This document shows, piece after piece, positions 54,302 through 62,944 of a stretch of DNA of 64,000 nt. Each line of letters opens with the position of its first letter. The stretch's first letter is position 1. The notes beneath the pieces are model-generated. The model ran no database searches. It was not told where the DNA came from and worked only from the letters and a program-made list of their open reading frames with translations. The DNA comes from Porphyromonas sp. COT-239 OH1446 (GTDB lineage: Bacteria; Bacteroidota; Bacteroidia; Bacteroidales; Porphyromonadaceae), in NCBI RefSeq assembly GCF_000768875.1, contig NZ_JRAO01000010.1:1-64000 (forward strand). Reading direction: 5' to 3'. The translations under genes were made by a program, and so were the position numbers.

Positions 54302-56575
54302 CTATCGTGCTCTTAAGTGTAAGATGAGGGTCTCGGGCAGGAGGTCTGTCTCAGCCGAGGTAGCATAGGAGTTCGTCCACTCTCTGTAACTAACGATCAT
54401 GCACTCATAGCTATCCATGAGCCTAGGGCTGGAGGGCTGAGCCACAACCTCTGTAGGCTTGAGCGTATCAGAGGGTGGAGTGTAACTGTGGGAGAGCATG
54501 ATCTGGAGCTCAGCCTCTCTATTCTCTGCCATGGTACGGGCATAGGGGAGGAGGGTAAGATCTTCGTCGCTCGAGAGGCAAAGCAGGATCTTACCCGTGG
54601 GGCGACACTCCTTGCTCAGCCAAATGGCCACAGAGCAGGGGGCATTCGAGACGAAGTAGTCCATCTTATCCCGCAGCATGTTGTGGATCGAGAGCAGGCT
54701 CTCGGTCGTCGCCATGGAGATCGCCCCCATACGCTGGCGCAGTTTGCGGCGAAATTGGTGCGCCTCTTGATCGAGGCTATCAGTCGAGTAGCGTAGCCCT
54801 ACACCGACAAGTAATAGCTGATAGGGATGTTTGTGCAGCTTCTCGATAATGGTTGTCTCGACGCTCTCCGAGAGCTCGAAGTCAGGACTTAGAGGTTGAC
54901 CAATACGCTCAGCTTCGGCCTGGATGGGCCCAAAGCTGTCGTTATAGATCTTGTCCTCGTCGATTGAGCTAATATTCTTCTCCGTTGTGATGTGCAGAGC
55001 GGTGATGCGAGGTTTGTACTGCCCCTTGCTCAGAAGCTGATGCGCTAAGCGCAGAAGGGCGACCCCAGAGGCAGCACGACCAAAAGAGAGTAGGACATCT
55101 GCCGAAGCAGCCGCTTGTGCCTCTACAAAGACCTTGCGACCAGCCTGTCTACGCTCCAACCAGGCATTGACTCTATCTATAACGTGCACCATGGGCATGG
55201 TCATAACAGTCGTTAAGACTGTCATCAGCACCAGTACAGCATAGATAGAGGGTGGGAGGATCTTCATCTCATAACCGATCGAGAGGACAACGAGCTCCAT
55301 CAGCCCTCGGGTATTCATAAAAGCCCCGAGGTAGAGACTCTCCTTGGGCTTGACCCCAACGGCACGAGCAGAGAGGTAAGTTCCCCCCACCTTACCGATA
55401 ATAGCCACGGCTGTGAAGAGCACCAATAGCCACCACATCTCGGGGCTATCAATCAGACCGAGCTCTGTCTGCAGTCCGCTGGAGACGAAGAAGAGGGGCA
55501 GGAAGAGTAGGAGTGAAACATCCTCCACCTTGTCAGTTACGATCTTACGAAAGGCCAAGTCTTCTGGCATCATCAACCCCAAGATGAAAGCACCAAAGAG
55601 GGCGTGCATGCTCAACAGCTCTGTAACATAAGAGGAAAGCAGGAGCAGCATGAAGATCACCCCGATCAGGCTATGGCTAATTACCTCGGTATTGTCGAAG
55701 ACCTTACCCGCCACTCGGAAAAGGGGGCGGATGACACCGAACATCAATGCCAAGTAAATGATCAGAAAACCAAGGTTGTACACCGTACTAAGCATGCTAC
55801 CACTCTGAGAAATGGCAATAATGGCGGCCAACATCAGCCAAGCCGTAATATCGCTGGCTGCAGCCGTAGAGAGGGAGAGCTTACCCAAGCGTGTGCGCTG
55901 CATCTTATTCTCCTGAATAATCCGAGCGAGCACAGGGAAAGCCGTGATGCTCATCGCAATACCAACAAAGAGGGCAAAGGGTGTAAAGCCCGTAAGTTCA
56001 GCTGCATACTTACTGTATATAGCATAGCTCAAAGGGAGTGATAGGGCAAAGGGGACGAAGATACCCGCATGGCTGATCACGAGACTACTGCGTAGATCTT
56101 TGCGAATATCACTCAGACGCAGCTCCATCCCGATGGCGAACATAAAGAGGATGAGGCCAAAGTTGCTCAAGAGCTGGATATTCGAAAGACTGTGCTCAGG
56201 AAAGATCAAGGCAAAGGTCTCGGGGGCGAAGCGCCCCAGGAGCGAAGGGCCAAGCAGGATGCCAGCGACAATCTCTCCGATAACGGCAGGTTGGCGGATC
56301 TTGCCAAAAAGCCAACCCATCGTACGTGCAGCCACCAGGATGATGAGGATCTGCATGAGGAGCATCCCGATCGTGGAGGTGGCATGATGGCCAACACTCT
56401 GAGTAAAAATATTGTAAGCGTCTCGGAGTGAGGAGGAGGTCTCACGACTATCTCCAGCGAGGTCTTTCAGCTCTAGAGTTGTCCCCTGCTCTAGAGTCAG
56501 CCAAACAGCAAAGCCGAAGAGCAGCAGCAGAGATATATAGAATACGATCGAAGTAGTAGCGTTGCGCTGGGACAT
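54302..56575 (-). CDS. CPA2 family cation:proton antiporter with C-terminal UspA-like domain
   Basis: This 757-residue membrane protein exchanges K+ or Na+ for protons across the inner membrane. After a first membrane segment and a short outer loop come about twelve more segments of the Na+/H+ exchanger fold: GEIVAGILLGPSLLG near residues 99-113, LILFMFAIGMELRLSDI, SITAFPVLARIIQENKM, TAAASDITAWLML with the conserved Asp of the ion site, and MNTRGLMELVVLSIGYE. The last about 270 residues are soluble, with two weak universal-stress-protein-like halves. No KefC-type TrkA-N domain is visible. It stands 47 bases upstream of nothing related; the gene may respond to stress through the C-terminal domain. 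Confidence 0.9.
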   Translation of the reverse strand: MSQRNATTSIVFYISLLLLFGFAVWLTLEQGTTLELKDLAGDSRETSSSLRDAYNIFTQSVGHHATSTIGMLLMQILIILVAARTMGWLFGKIRQPAVIGEIVAGILLGPSLLGRFAPETFALIFPEHSLSNIQLLSNFGLILFMFAIGMELRLSDIRKDLRSSLVISHAGIFVPFALSLPLSYAIYSKYAAELTGFTPFALFVGIAMSITAFPVLARIIQENKMQRTRLGKLSLSTAAASDITAWLMLAAIIAISQSGSMLSTVYNLGFLIIYLALMFGVIRPLFRVAGKVFDNTEVISHSLIGVIFMLLLLSSYVTELLSMHALFGAFILGLMMPEDLAFRKIVTDKVEDVSLLLFLPLFFVSSGLQTELGLIDSPEMWWLLVLFTAVAIIGKVGGTYLSARAVGVKPKESLYLGAFMNTRGLMELVVLSIGYEMKILPPSIYAVLVLMTVLTTVMTMPMVHVIDRVNAWLERRQAGRKVFVEAQAAASADVLLSFGRAASGVALLRLAHQLLSKGQYKPRITALHITTEKNISSIDEDKIYNDSFGPIQAEAERIGQPLSPDFELSESVETTIIEKLHKHPYQLLLVGVGLRYSTDSLDQEAHQFRRKLRQRMGAISMATTESLLSIHNMLRDKMDYFVSNAPCSVAIWLSKECRPTGKILLCLSSDEDLTLLPYARTMAENREAELQIMLSHSYTPPSDTLKPTEVVAQPSSPRLMDSYECMIVSYREWTNSYATSAETDLLPETLILHLRAR

Positions 56576-56742
56576 CTATACAGTGTAAGTAGAGAGGCGG
56601 GATGGCCATTATTTCGGGTTAAAAGTAGTAATAAATCAGAGAAAAGAGGTCTCTGTGAGGAGAATATCATCTCAAGGGCTCTGCACCAAGTATCGTATAG
56701 GGCTGTGTGTTAGCTTCTCCTGGCCTCTCATCGAGAGCTTGG

Positions 56743-56766
56743 ATAGGAGCTCGATGGAGCTCCTAT
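56743..56766. repeat. Head-to-head hairpin at the edge of repeat array F
   Basis: ATAGGAGCTC (56743-56752) and GAGCTCCTAT (56757-56766) are perfect inverted copies around GATG. The left arm is a partial repeat unit facing the first unit of array F. Confidence 0.75.
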
Positions 56767-56896
56767 TTAGACCTACATTGCGATCCTACTTGGGTCTCAC
56801 CTGCGATCCTATTTAGACTTCAGTTGTGATCCTACTTAGATCTCCATTGCGATCCTACCTATACCTCATCTCAGACCCTACTTAGACCTCCATGGA
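56759..56896 (+). repeat. 23-bp intergenic repeat array F
   Basis: Six units, each exactly 23 bases, start at 56759, 56782, 56805, 56828, 56851 and 56874. The second unit (with GGGTCTCACC) resembles subtype 2 of array D, the others subtype 1. The array lies in the 580-base gap between the divergent antiporter and LTA-synthase-type genes. Bases 56897-57102 show nothing that I recognise. Confidence 0.9.
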
Positions 56897-57102
56897 GGGG
56901 GCATAGGATCTTACGAGGGCTCTCGAGATGGGCTCTGCTGTCCCATGCGAGGATGCACCCAACCCAATAAATGCTCGAGGAAGTGCGGGGGGAGAGCTCC
57001 CAATCGAGATTTATTTGCAAAGTAGAGACTTATTCCTAAGAGCAAAAGACAAGAAGCCTAGATTTTATAGAAGATTTGCAACAAGAGATGGGCGAAAGTC
57101 TT

Positions 57103-57110
57103 TATCTTTG
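57103..57110 (+). promoter_or_regulatory. -7 promoter element of the LTA-synthase-type gene
   Basis: TATCTTTG, 48 bases before the start. A TTTG at 57075-57078 lies 24 bases upstream, longer than ideal. Confidence 0.55.
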
Positions 57111-57158
57111 TATCAAGTGCACCGAAAGTGTTCACGATAACAAAAACTAACGTACGAT

Positions 57159-59159
57159 ATGCCTTACTCCTCCACTCCCAAGGCACAGAGCTGGCTCGGC
57201 CAAGCCCTGGCGACCCTCTCGGGCAGTGTCTACACCCTGCTAGCTTGGAGGCTTGCCTTAGCCTTCTTGATGTACACCCTATGCCGTGTGCTCTTCTACT
57301 TCTACAACAGCGACGTCCTGGCTATCGAGGGGGGGGCAGAGATGCTTCGGATCTTCCGTGGAGGGCTACGCTTCGACGCTGCAGGCATATTTTACGTCAA
57401 TTTACTAGTTATCCTGCTGCATATCCTCCCCATAAAGCAACGCTCGAGCAAGCTCTATCAAAGCATTATCACCTGGATCTACTGGATATGTAACCTTCCA
57501 GCCTTGGTCGCCAATATAGCGGACATTGCCTACTACCGCTTCACCCTGCGCCGCACAGCTATGGCAGTCTTCAGCGAGTTCTCCAACGAGAGCCCTTGGC
57601 AGTTCGTTCGCTTCGTCTTCGATTACTGGCCACTCACACTGGTAGCCCTCATCCTCATAGTCGTTTGGGTCTACCTCTATCAGCGAGTGAACTTCATCCC
57701 TAGGTCTATCCAGCGACGTCCCCTACTCTATTACTCGGTACAGAGCCTACTACTTTTGGCTACAGCCTTCCTCGTAGTCGTGGGCATACGAGGCTTCGAG
57801 CTGGTCAATGGACACCCCATGAACATGAGCACGGCCACACTCTACACCGCGCAGCCTCACCAAGCAGCGATGGTGCAGAACACCCCCTACTCCCTGATCC
57901 GAACGATCGGCAAGCCAGGCCTGGAGGAGAAGCATTACTTCTCAGACGAGGAGGCTCGAGCCCTCTTCGATCCCGTACGTAGGGCCAACCCCGCAGCCCC
58001 CTACTATGGGCAGTTCAAGGGGCGCAATGTCGTGATCATCATTTGGGAGGGATTGAGCCGTGAGTGGGTCGGCTGCCTCAATCCCGACCTACCCGACTAC
58101 AAGGGGTACACCCCCTTCCTTGACTCCCTCATCACCCAGGCAGGGGCGTATGCTGGGATGCAAGGCTTCGCCGGTGGGAGCGTCTCTATGGATGCCATGC
58201 CCTCGATCCTGGCCTCTCTGCCCAAGCCAGGAGTGTCTTTCGTCTCCTCTCCCTACTCCAACAACACCATTGGCTCGATCGCCATTGAACTGAAGAAGGA
58301 GGGCTACTACAGTGCCTTCTTCCACAATGCGGCCAATGGATCTATGTCTTTCGATGCCCTAGCCAATCAGCTCGGCTATGACAGCTATTGGGGTATGGAT
58401 GAGTACGGTAACAGAGCAGACTGGGACGGCAATTGGGGCATTTGGGACGAAGAGTTCCTACAGTTTATGGTGCGGACGATGAGTAGGTTTCGAGAGCCTT
58501 TTTTAGCCACAGAATTTACCATATCCTCTCATCACCCCTGGCTCATCCCCGAACGCTACCAAAATATCTTGCCCGAGGGCCAGATCCCGATGCAAAGGGC
58601 CATAGCCTATACCGATATGGCTCTAAGACGCTTCTTCGAAGCTGCCAAACAGCAGCATTGGTATGACAACACCCTCTTCATTATCACAGCGGATCATTCG
58701 GTAACAGGGTATCTCGAGGAGTATAAGAATACTTTAGGATTGTTCCGAGTTCCGATCATCTTCTTCGATCCTTCGGGGTGGATGAGTGGGGGGATTGACC
58801 ACGAGACCATTATGCAGCAGGCAGACATCTTCCCAACGCTGATGGGGCTTATGGGGATTAATCGACCAATCATCAGCTACGGACACAACATCTTCGACCC
58901 AACGAGCGATCACTTCGCCGTCTCGGCCATCGGCGGAGCTTACCAGCTCATCTGGCAAGGCTACGCCTTACAGTACAACGGCCAGGAAGTTAAGGGCCTC
59001 TACCACATCGCTCAAGACCCTCGTCTCAAGCACAACCTCAAGGACAAGCATCCCGAGATCGTCAAGAGGCTGCTACCCAAGCTACAAGCTTACATCCAGG
59101 ACTTCTCTGCTCGGATGATCCACAACAGACTAACAGACATCAATCCACCAAATAACTAA
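57159..59159 (+). CDS. LTA synthase family membrane sulfatase-type phosphotransferase
   Basis: This 666-residue inner-membrane enzyme has about five membrane segments in the first 225 residues and then an extracytoplasmic alkaline-phosphatase/sulfatase fold. Metal-site parts are VVIIIWEGLSREWVG (Glu near residue 296), GGSVSMDAMPSILASLP near 338-354 where the nucleophile is expected, and FIITADHSV near 508-516. The nucleophile position seems to be Ser (or a nearby Ser) rather than the Thr of Gram-positive LtaS. In Gram-negative bacteria such proteins transfer phosphoglycerol or phosphoethanolamine groups to surface glycans or lipids; lipoteichoic acid itself is not expected here. It leads a three-gene unit, 6 bases before the epimerase-like gene. 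Confidence 0.9.
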   Translation: MPYSSTPKAQSWLGQALATLSGSVYTLLAWRLALAFLMYTLCRVLFYFYNSDVLAIEGGAEMLRIFRGGLRFDAAGIFYVNLLVILLHILPIKQRSSKLYQSIITWIYWICNLPALVANIADIAYYRFTLRRTAMAVFSEFSNESPWQFVRFVFDYWPLTLVALILIVVWVYLYQRVNFIPRSIQRRPLLYYSVQSLLLLATAFLVVVGIRGFELVNGHPMNMSTATLYTAQPHQAAMVQNTPYSLIRTIGKPGLEEKHYFSDEEARALFDPVRRANPAAPYYGQFKGRNVVIIIWEGLSREWVGCLNPDLPDYKGYTPFLDSLITQAGAYAGMQGFAGGSVSMDAMPSILASLPKPGVSFVSSPYSNNTIGSIAIELKKEGYYSAFFHNAANGSMSFDALANQLGYDSYWGMDEYGNRADWDGNWGIWDEEFLQFMVRTMSRFREPFLATEFTISSHHPWLIPERYQNILPEGQIPMQRAIAYTDMALRRFFEAAKQQHWYDNTLFIITADHSVTGYLEEYKNTLGLFRVPIIFFDPSGWMSGGIDHETIMQQADIFPTLMGLMGINRPIISYGHNIFDPTSDHFAVSAIGGAYQLIWQGYALQYNGQEVKGLYHIAQDPRLKHNLKDKHPEIVKRLLPKLQAYIQDFSARMIHNRLTDINPPNN

Positions 59160-59165
59160 CGCGAC

Positions 59166-60101
59166 ATGGACACTACGATCAAGCCTACGACTATCCTGCT
59201 GACAGGGGGGATGACCTTACTCGGCAGACGACTAACTGACAAACTGCGTGCTGAGGGCTATCGTGTACATTGGCTCACGAACCAGCTAGAGCAGGCCGAG
59301 GGGAAGTGCGACGCAGCCTTCCTTTGGGACATTGACCGCAAGCTCATCGACGACATTGCTTTCGATGGGGCTAACGTCCTCATCCACCTGCATGGGGCAC
59401 AGCTCTTCAAAGAGCGTTGGTCTGCAGGGCGCAAGAGGGAGATTATTCGCTCTCGAGCTCTATCCACTAGATTGCTCTTCAATGCACTCAGGCGCACCAA
59501 GCACAGCATCCATTCGGTCTTGGTGGCTTCGTCAGTCTACTATTACCCTGCCGCTACGATGAACGAGACCTTCTACGAGAGAGAGGCCGCAGGGGAGGAC
59601 TTCCTCGGCCAATGCCATCAGATGCTCGAGGAGGAGGCTCAACGCTTCCGCACCCGACTGGGCATCCGTACCGTTATCCTACGCAACGGAATCGCCCTTG
59701 ATCCTCGACGGGGGGTATTGCCCAATATGTCCCTACCCGTGAGCTTTGGCCTAAATATGCCCCTTGGGCGAGGGGATCAATACATCAACTGGATTCATAT
59801 TGACGACCTCTGCCGCATCTACAGCTATGCGATCGCCAATACAGAGCTTCGAGGAGTGTACAATGCCTGCGCCCCCTCACCACTAACCAACAGCCAGTTC
59901 ATGTACGCCCTCTGCTCGGTCAAGGGACACGACCACCTGCGCCTGCCGATCTCGAGTGTTATCCTGCGCTCACTCCTCGGCGAGATGGCAGACCCTCTAC
60001 TCAAGTCGAGCCGGGTATCCTCTGACAAACTCATAGCCTCTGGCTTTACCTTCGAGTACGACTCACTCAGCAAGGCCTTGCGCTCCTGCCTAGATCGTTA
60101 G
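59166..60101 (+). CDS. TIGR01777-type NAD-dependent epimerase family protein (YfcH/SulA-like)
   Basis: This 311-residue protein has an N-terminal Rossmann fold with ILLTGGMTLLGRRL (GGxxxxG, residues about 10-23), an extended-SDR layout and the family region VLIHLHGAQLFKERWSAGRK, where YfcH proteins read NLAGxxI..RWT. The SDR YxxxK motif is not obvious, as is usual for this subfamily. The C-terminal DUF1731-like segment is represented by LLGEMADPLLKSSRVSSDKL, ending SGFTFEYDSLSKALRS. The reaction is unknown. It lies 6 bases after the LTA-synthase-type gene and 33 before the peptidase gene. Confidence 0.88.
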   Translation: MDTTIKPTTILLTGGMTLLGRRLTDKLRAEGYRVHWLTNQLEQAEGKCDAAFLWDIDRKLIDDIAFDGANVLIHLHGAQLFKERWSAGRKREIIRSRALSTRLLFNALRRTKHSIHSVLVASSVYYYPAATMNETFYEREAAGEDFLGQCHQMLEEEAQRFRTRLGIRTVILRNGIALDPRRGVLPNMSLPVSFGLNMPLGRGDQYINWIHIDDLCRIYSYAIANTELRGVYNACAPSPLTNSQFMYALCSVKGHDHLRLPISSVILRSLLGEMADPLLKSSRVSSDKLIASGFTFEYDSLSKALRSCLDR

Positions 60102-60134
60102 AGCAAACAACTAGTTAAATACTAAGGACATATA

Positions 60135-62321
60135 ATGAAACGAAAGCTATTATCTCTGCTGCTACTCTTCACCTTCGGAGGCAGCCAAGCTTACGCTGAC
60201 GAGGGCATGTGGCTCATGCAGCAGCTCAGCGGCAAATACAAAGAGCTCCAAGCACGAGGCCTCAAGCTGGCCCAGTATGATGTCTACAACCCCGAGGGGA
60301 CATCGCTACAGGATGCCGTCGTGATCTTCGACCGAGGCTGTACAGGGGAGATCATCTCCAGCCAAGGGCTAGTGCTGACGAACCACCACTGCGGCTTCGA
60401 TGCAATCCAGTCGCTCAGCTCGGTGCAGCACAATTACCTAGAGGATGGCTACTGGGCACAAAGCTTTGCAGAGGAACTCCCAGCCAAGGGGGTAACGATC
60501 ACCTTCATCGACAAGATCGAGGACGTAACGGACTACGTCAAGAAGCACCTCTCCAAGATCAAAGACCCCAATAGCATGGACTACCTCTCGGCCAAATATC
60601 TCGCCACACTGGCTACGAAGAGAGCTGGCAAGCTGCCCAAGGGTATCGAGGTGGAGATTAAGCACTTCTACAACGGCAATCGCTACCTCATGTTCACAAA
60701 GAAGATCTATTCGGACATCCGCCTCGTAGGCACCCCCCCCAGCTCCATTGGGAAGTTTGGGGCAGATACGGACAACTGGGCTTATCCTCGCCACTCAGGC
60801 GACTTCTCCATCTTCCGTATCTACGCTGATGCCCACGGCAACCCTGTAGACTATTCTCCTGCGAATGTGCCTCTGCGTCCGAAGCGATGGTTCAACATCT
60901 CCACCAAGGGAGTGCAGCGAGGCGACTTCGCCATGATCATGGGCTTCCCAGGGCGTACCTATCGCTTCTTCCTTCCCAGCGAAGTGCAGGAGTGGAAGTC
61001 GATTGACAATGACATCCGCATCCGCATGAGAGGAATCCGCCAGGAAGTCATGCTCGGGGAGATGCACGCAGACCCAGCTATCAACATCAAGTACGCCGCC
61101 AAGTATGCTTCGTCGCAGAATGGATACAAACGGGCCATCGGAGCTAACTGGGGCGTGGAGGTTCGCCACCTAGACCAAGACAAACGTCAGCAGATGGACG
61201 AGCTGCTCACTTGGGCGGATAAGCAAAGCAAGCCTCAATACCGCAAGGCAGTCGAGACAATTGATGAGACCATCAAGCAGCGGGCAGAGCTTCGTCGCAG
61301 GCTATGGTATCTCGAGGAGGGATTGCTACGTGGCATCGACCTCATTGATCTGTACAAGCAGACCGAAAGCATCCTCAAGCCTCAATCGCCTCGCAAGAGG
61401 GGCGAGCAGCCCGACTACACCAAGGCCAAAGGACAAATCGACCACCTCTACAAGCAGGAGTTCGACCTCGAGGTAGACCGCAAGATCGCCACGGCGCTCA
61501 TCGCCGAGTATTGTAAGCAAATACCCGCAGAGCACCGCCCCGAGGCACTCCGTCCAGTAGGCAAGGAGATAAGCCTAGAGGAGTTTGTCGCAGCTGTCTA
61601 CCAGGGCTGGAAGAGCTATCTATCTGCACTTGACCTCGGGGCACAGATGGCCGCAACAGGCAGCCAGGGTATGCCCTCTAATATCCAGGGAAGCCAAGAT
61701 GGCAATATGCGCTCCTTCGTTACCTCTGTCCTTGAGGAGCACAAGAGGCTCAAGGCCGAACTGGCGAAGTTCGACAACCCCATCGACCGAGCCCGTCGCA
61801 CCTATGTCGAGGGTATGCTCAGCCTGCATGGGGAGGATAAGCTGTGGCCAGATGCCAACTCGACCCTACGCTTTACCTTCGGCAACATCAAGGGCTATAG
61901 GCCCAAGGATGGCGTAGTCTATACTCCTAAGACCTACCTCGACGGGGTAATGCAGAAGGAGGATCCCACCTCTTGGGAATTCGCCGTTGCCCCTCGTCTC
62001 AAGGAGATCTACACCCGGCAGACCTATGGCAAGGGTAACCGCTGGGCCGAACGCCAGACAGATGGTTCGTGGAGAATGCCCGTGAATATGTGTGCGACCA
62101 CCCATACCACTGGGGGGAACTCTGGTAGCCCAGTCTTCGACGGATCGGGGAATCTTATCGGGATCAACTTCGACCGCAACTGGGAGGGTGTTGGTGGCGA
62201 TATACAGTACTTGGCCGATTATCAGCGAAGCATCATCTGCGACATCCGCTACATCCTGATGATCATCGAGGAGTATGGTCAGTGCCATCGACTGCTGGAG
62301 GAGATGACCTTTGCCTCATAA
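60135..62321 (+). CDS. dpp11: S46 family dipeptidyl-peptidase, DPP11-type
   Basis: This exported serine peptidase takes dipeptides from peptide N-termini; DPP11 prefers Asp or Glu as the second residue. The 728-residue protein has a signal peptide (MKRKLLSLLLLFTFGGSQAYA), a chymotrypsin-like fold with His85 in TNHHCGF and Ser663 in TGGNSGSP. In Porphyromonas the S46 members differ at the residue 18 positions after the catalytic Ser: Arg in DPP11, Gly in DPP7. Here that residue is Arg681 in INFDRNW, so acidic specificity is predicted. It would release Asp/Glu-containing dipeptides for fermentation. It is last in a three-gene unit and followed by a terminator. Confidence 0.93.
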   Translation: MKRKLLSLLLLFTFGGSQAYADEGMWLMQQLSGKYKELQARGLKLAQYDVYNPEGTSLQDAVVIFDRGCTGEIISSQGLVLTNHHCGFDAIQSLSSVQHNYLEDGYWAQSFAEELPAKGVTITFIDKIEDVTDYVKKHLSKIKDPNSMDYLSAKYLATLATKRAGKLPKGIEVEIKHFYNGNRYLMFTKKIYSDIRLVGTPPSSIGKFGADTDNWAYPRHSGDFSIFRIYADAHGNPVDYSPANVPLRPKRWFNISTKGVQRGDFAMIMGFPGRTYRFFLPSEVQEWKSIDNDIRIRMRGIRQEVMLGEMHADPAINIKYAAKYASSQNGYKRAIGANWGVEVRHLDQDKRQQMDELLTWADKQSKPQYRKAVETIDETIKQRAELRRRLWYLEEGLLRGIDLIDLYKQTESILKPQSPRKRGEQPDYTKAKGQIDHLYKQEFDLEVDRKIATALIAEYCKQIPAEHRPEALRPVGKEISLEEFVAAVYQGWKSYLSALDLGAQMAATGSQGMPSNIQGSQDGNMRSFVTSVLEEHKRLKAELAKFDNPIDRARRTYVEGMLSLHGEDKLWPDANSTLRFTFGNIKGYRPKDGVVYTPKTYLDGVMQKEDPTSWEFAVAPRLKEIYTRQTYGKGNRWAERQTDGSWRMPVNMCATTHTTGGNSGSPVFDGSGNLIGINFDRNWEGVGGDIQYLADYQRSIICDIRYILMIIEEYGQCHRLLEEMTFAS

Positions 62322-62352
62322 GTCATCGGACGACACTGAACTCTACCTCCAG

Positions 62353-62389
62353 GCTGCCGCAGCTCGTCAAGAGACGTAACTGCGGCAGC
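62353..62389 (+). terminator. Terminator after the DPP11 gene
   Basis: GCTGCCGCAG (62353-62362) pairs with CTGCGGCAGC (62380-62389), with CGTC/GACG inside the loop, followed by TTCATTT. Confidence 0.8.
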
Positions 62390-62414
62390 TTCATTTACAG
62401 ACAAAACCATTGCT

Positions 62415-62753
62415 ATGCTTCAGACGATCGTACACTATAGCCTGCACTTTCTATTCCCGGCCCTAGTTTCCTATCTATTTTGGGGACGAGAGCGATGGTG
62501 GACATCCTACCGCATCATGCTCCTCACCATGCTCGTAGACCTTGACCACCTCTTCGCAGACCCGATCTTCGACCCCAATAGAGGGAGCATTGGCTTTCAC
62601 CCACTGCATTCCTACCCGATGATTGCTGTTTATGCCCTCATGTGCGTGCTACCCTATCAGCGGTGGGGATGGGCCTGGTGGTGGCGGGCTATTGGCGTTG
62701 GGCTTACCCTACACATGATCACAGATTGGCAGGACTATTACCTTTGGCCCTAA
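62415..62753 (+). CDS. Small membrane protein, DUF6122-like
   Basis: This 112-residue protein has three to four hydrophobic segments and many Trp residues. The conserved-looking polar parts VDLDHLFADPIFDPN and GFHPLHSYP, plus HMITDWQDYY at the end, form an Asp/His pattern reminiscent of membrane-bound metal-dependent hydrolases (YdjM-like). I recognise it as the small DUF6122 family of Bacteroidetes, whose function is unknown. It stands alone after the DPP11 terminator; 62754-62944 shows no gene. Confidence 0.8.
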   Translation: MLQTIVHYSLHFLFPALVSYLFWGRERWWTSYRIMLLTMLVDLDHLFADPIFDPNRGSIGFHPLHSYPMIAVYALMCVLPYQRWGWAWWWRAIGVGLTLHMITDWQDYYLWP

Positions 62754-62944
62754 GCATCATCCGAGGGAGAGATCTTGTTGGTCAGAGAGAGGATACGCTC
62801 AGCTAATAGAAAGGCTCCTGATAGATCTGCCTTAGGAGGCCTCACAGCAAAGCCACCAGTGCAGCCCTATCAAGAGCCTTACAAATGTATGTCTAGGAGA
62901 GAAGCTATGGCGAGGAGCTAAGCTCTCTCGATCCATAGTTCTCC

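Noticed and set aside
57159-59159. A teichoic acid pathway
   Set aside because: Only one LTA-synthase-type gene is present and the organism is Gram-negative; such enzymes have other surface targets there.
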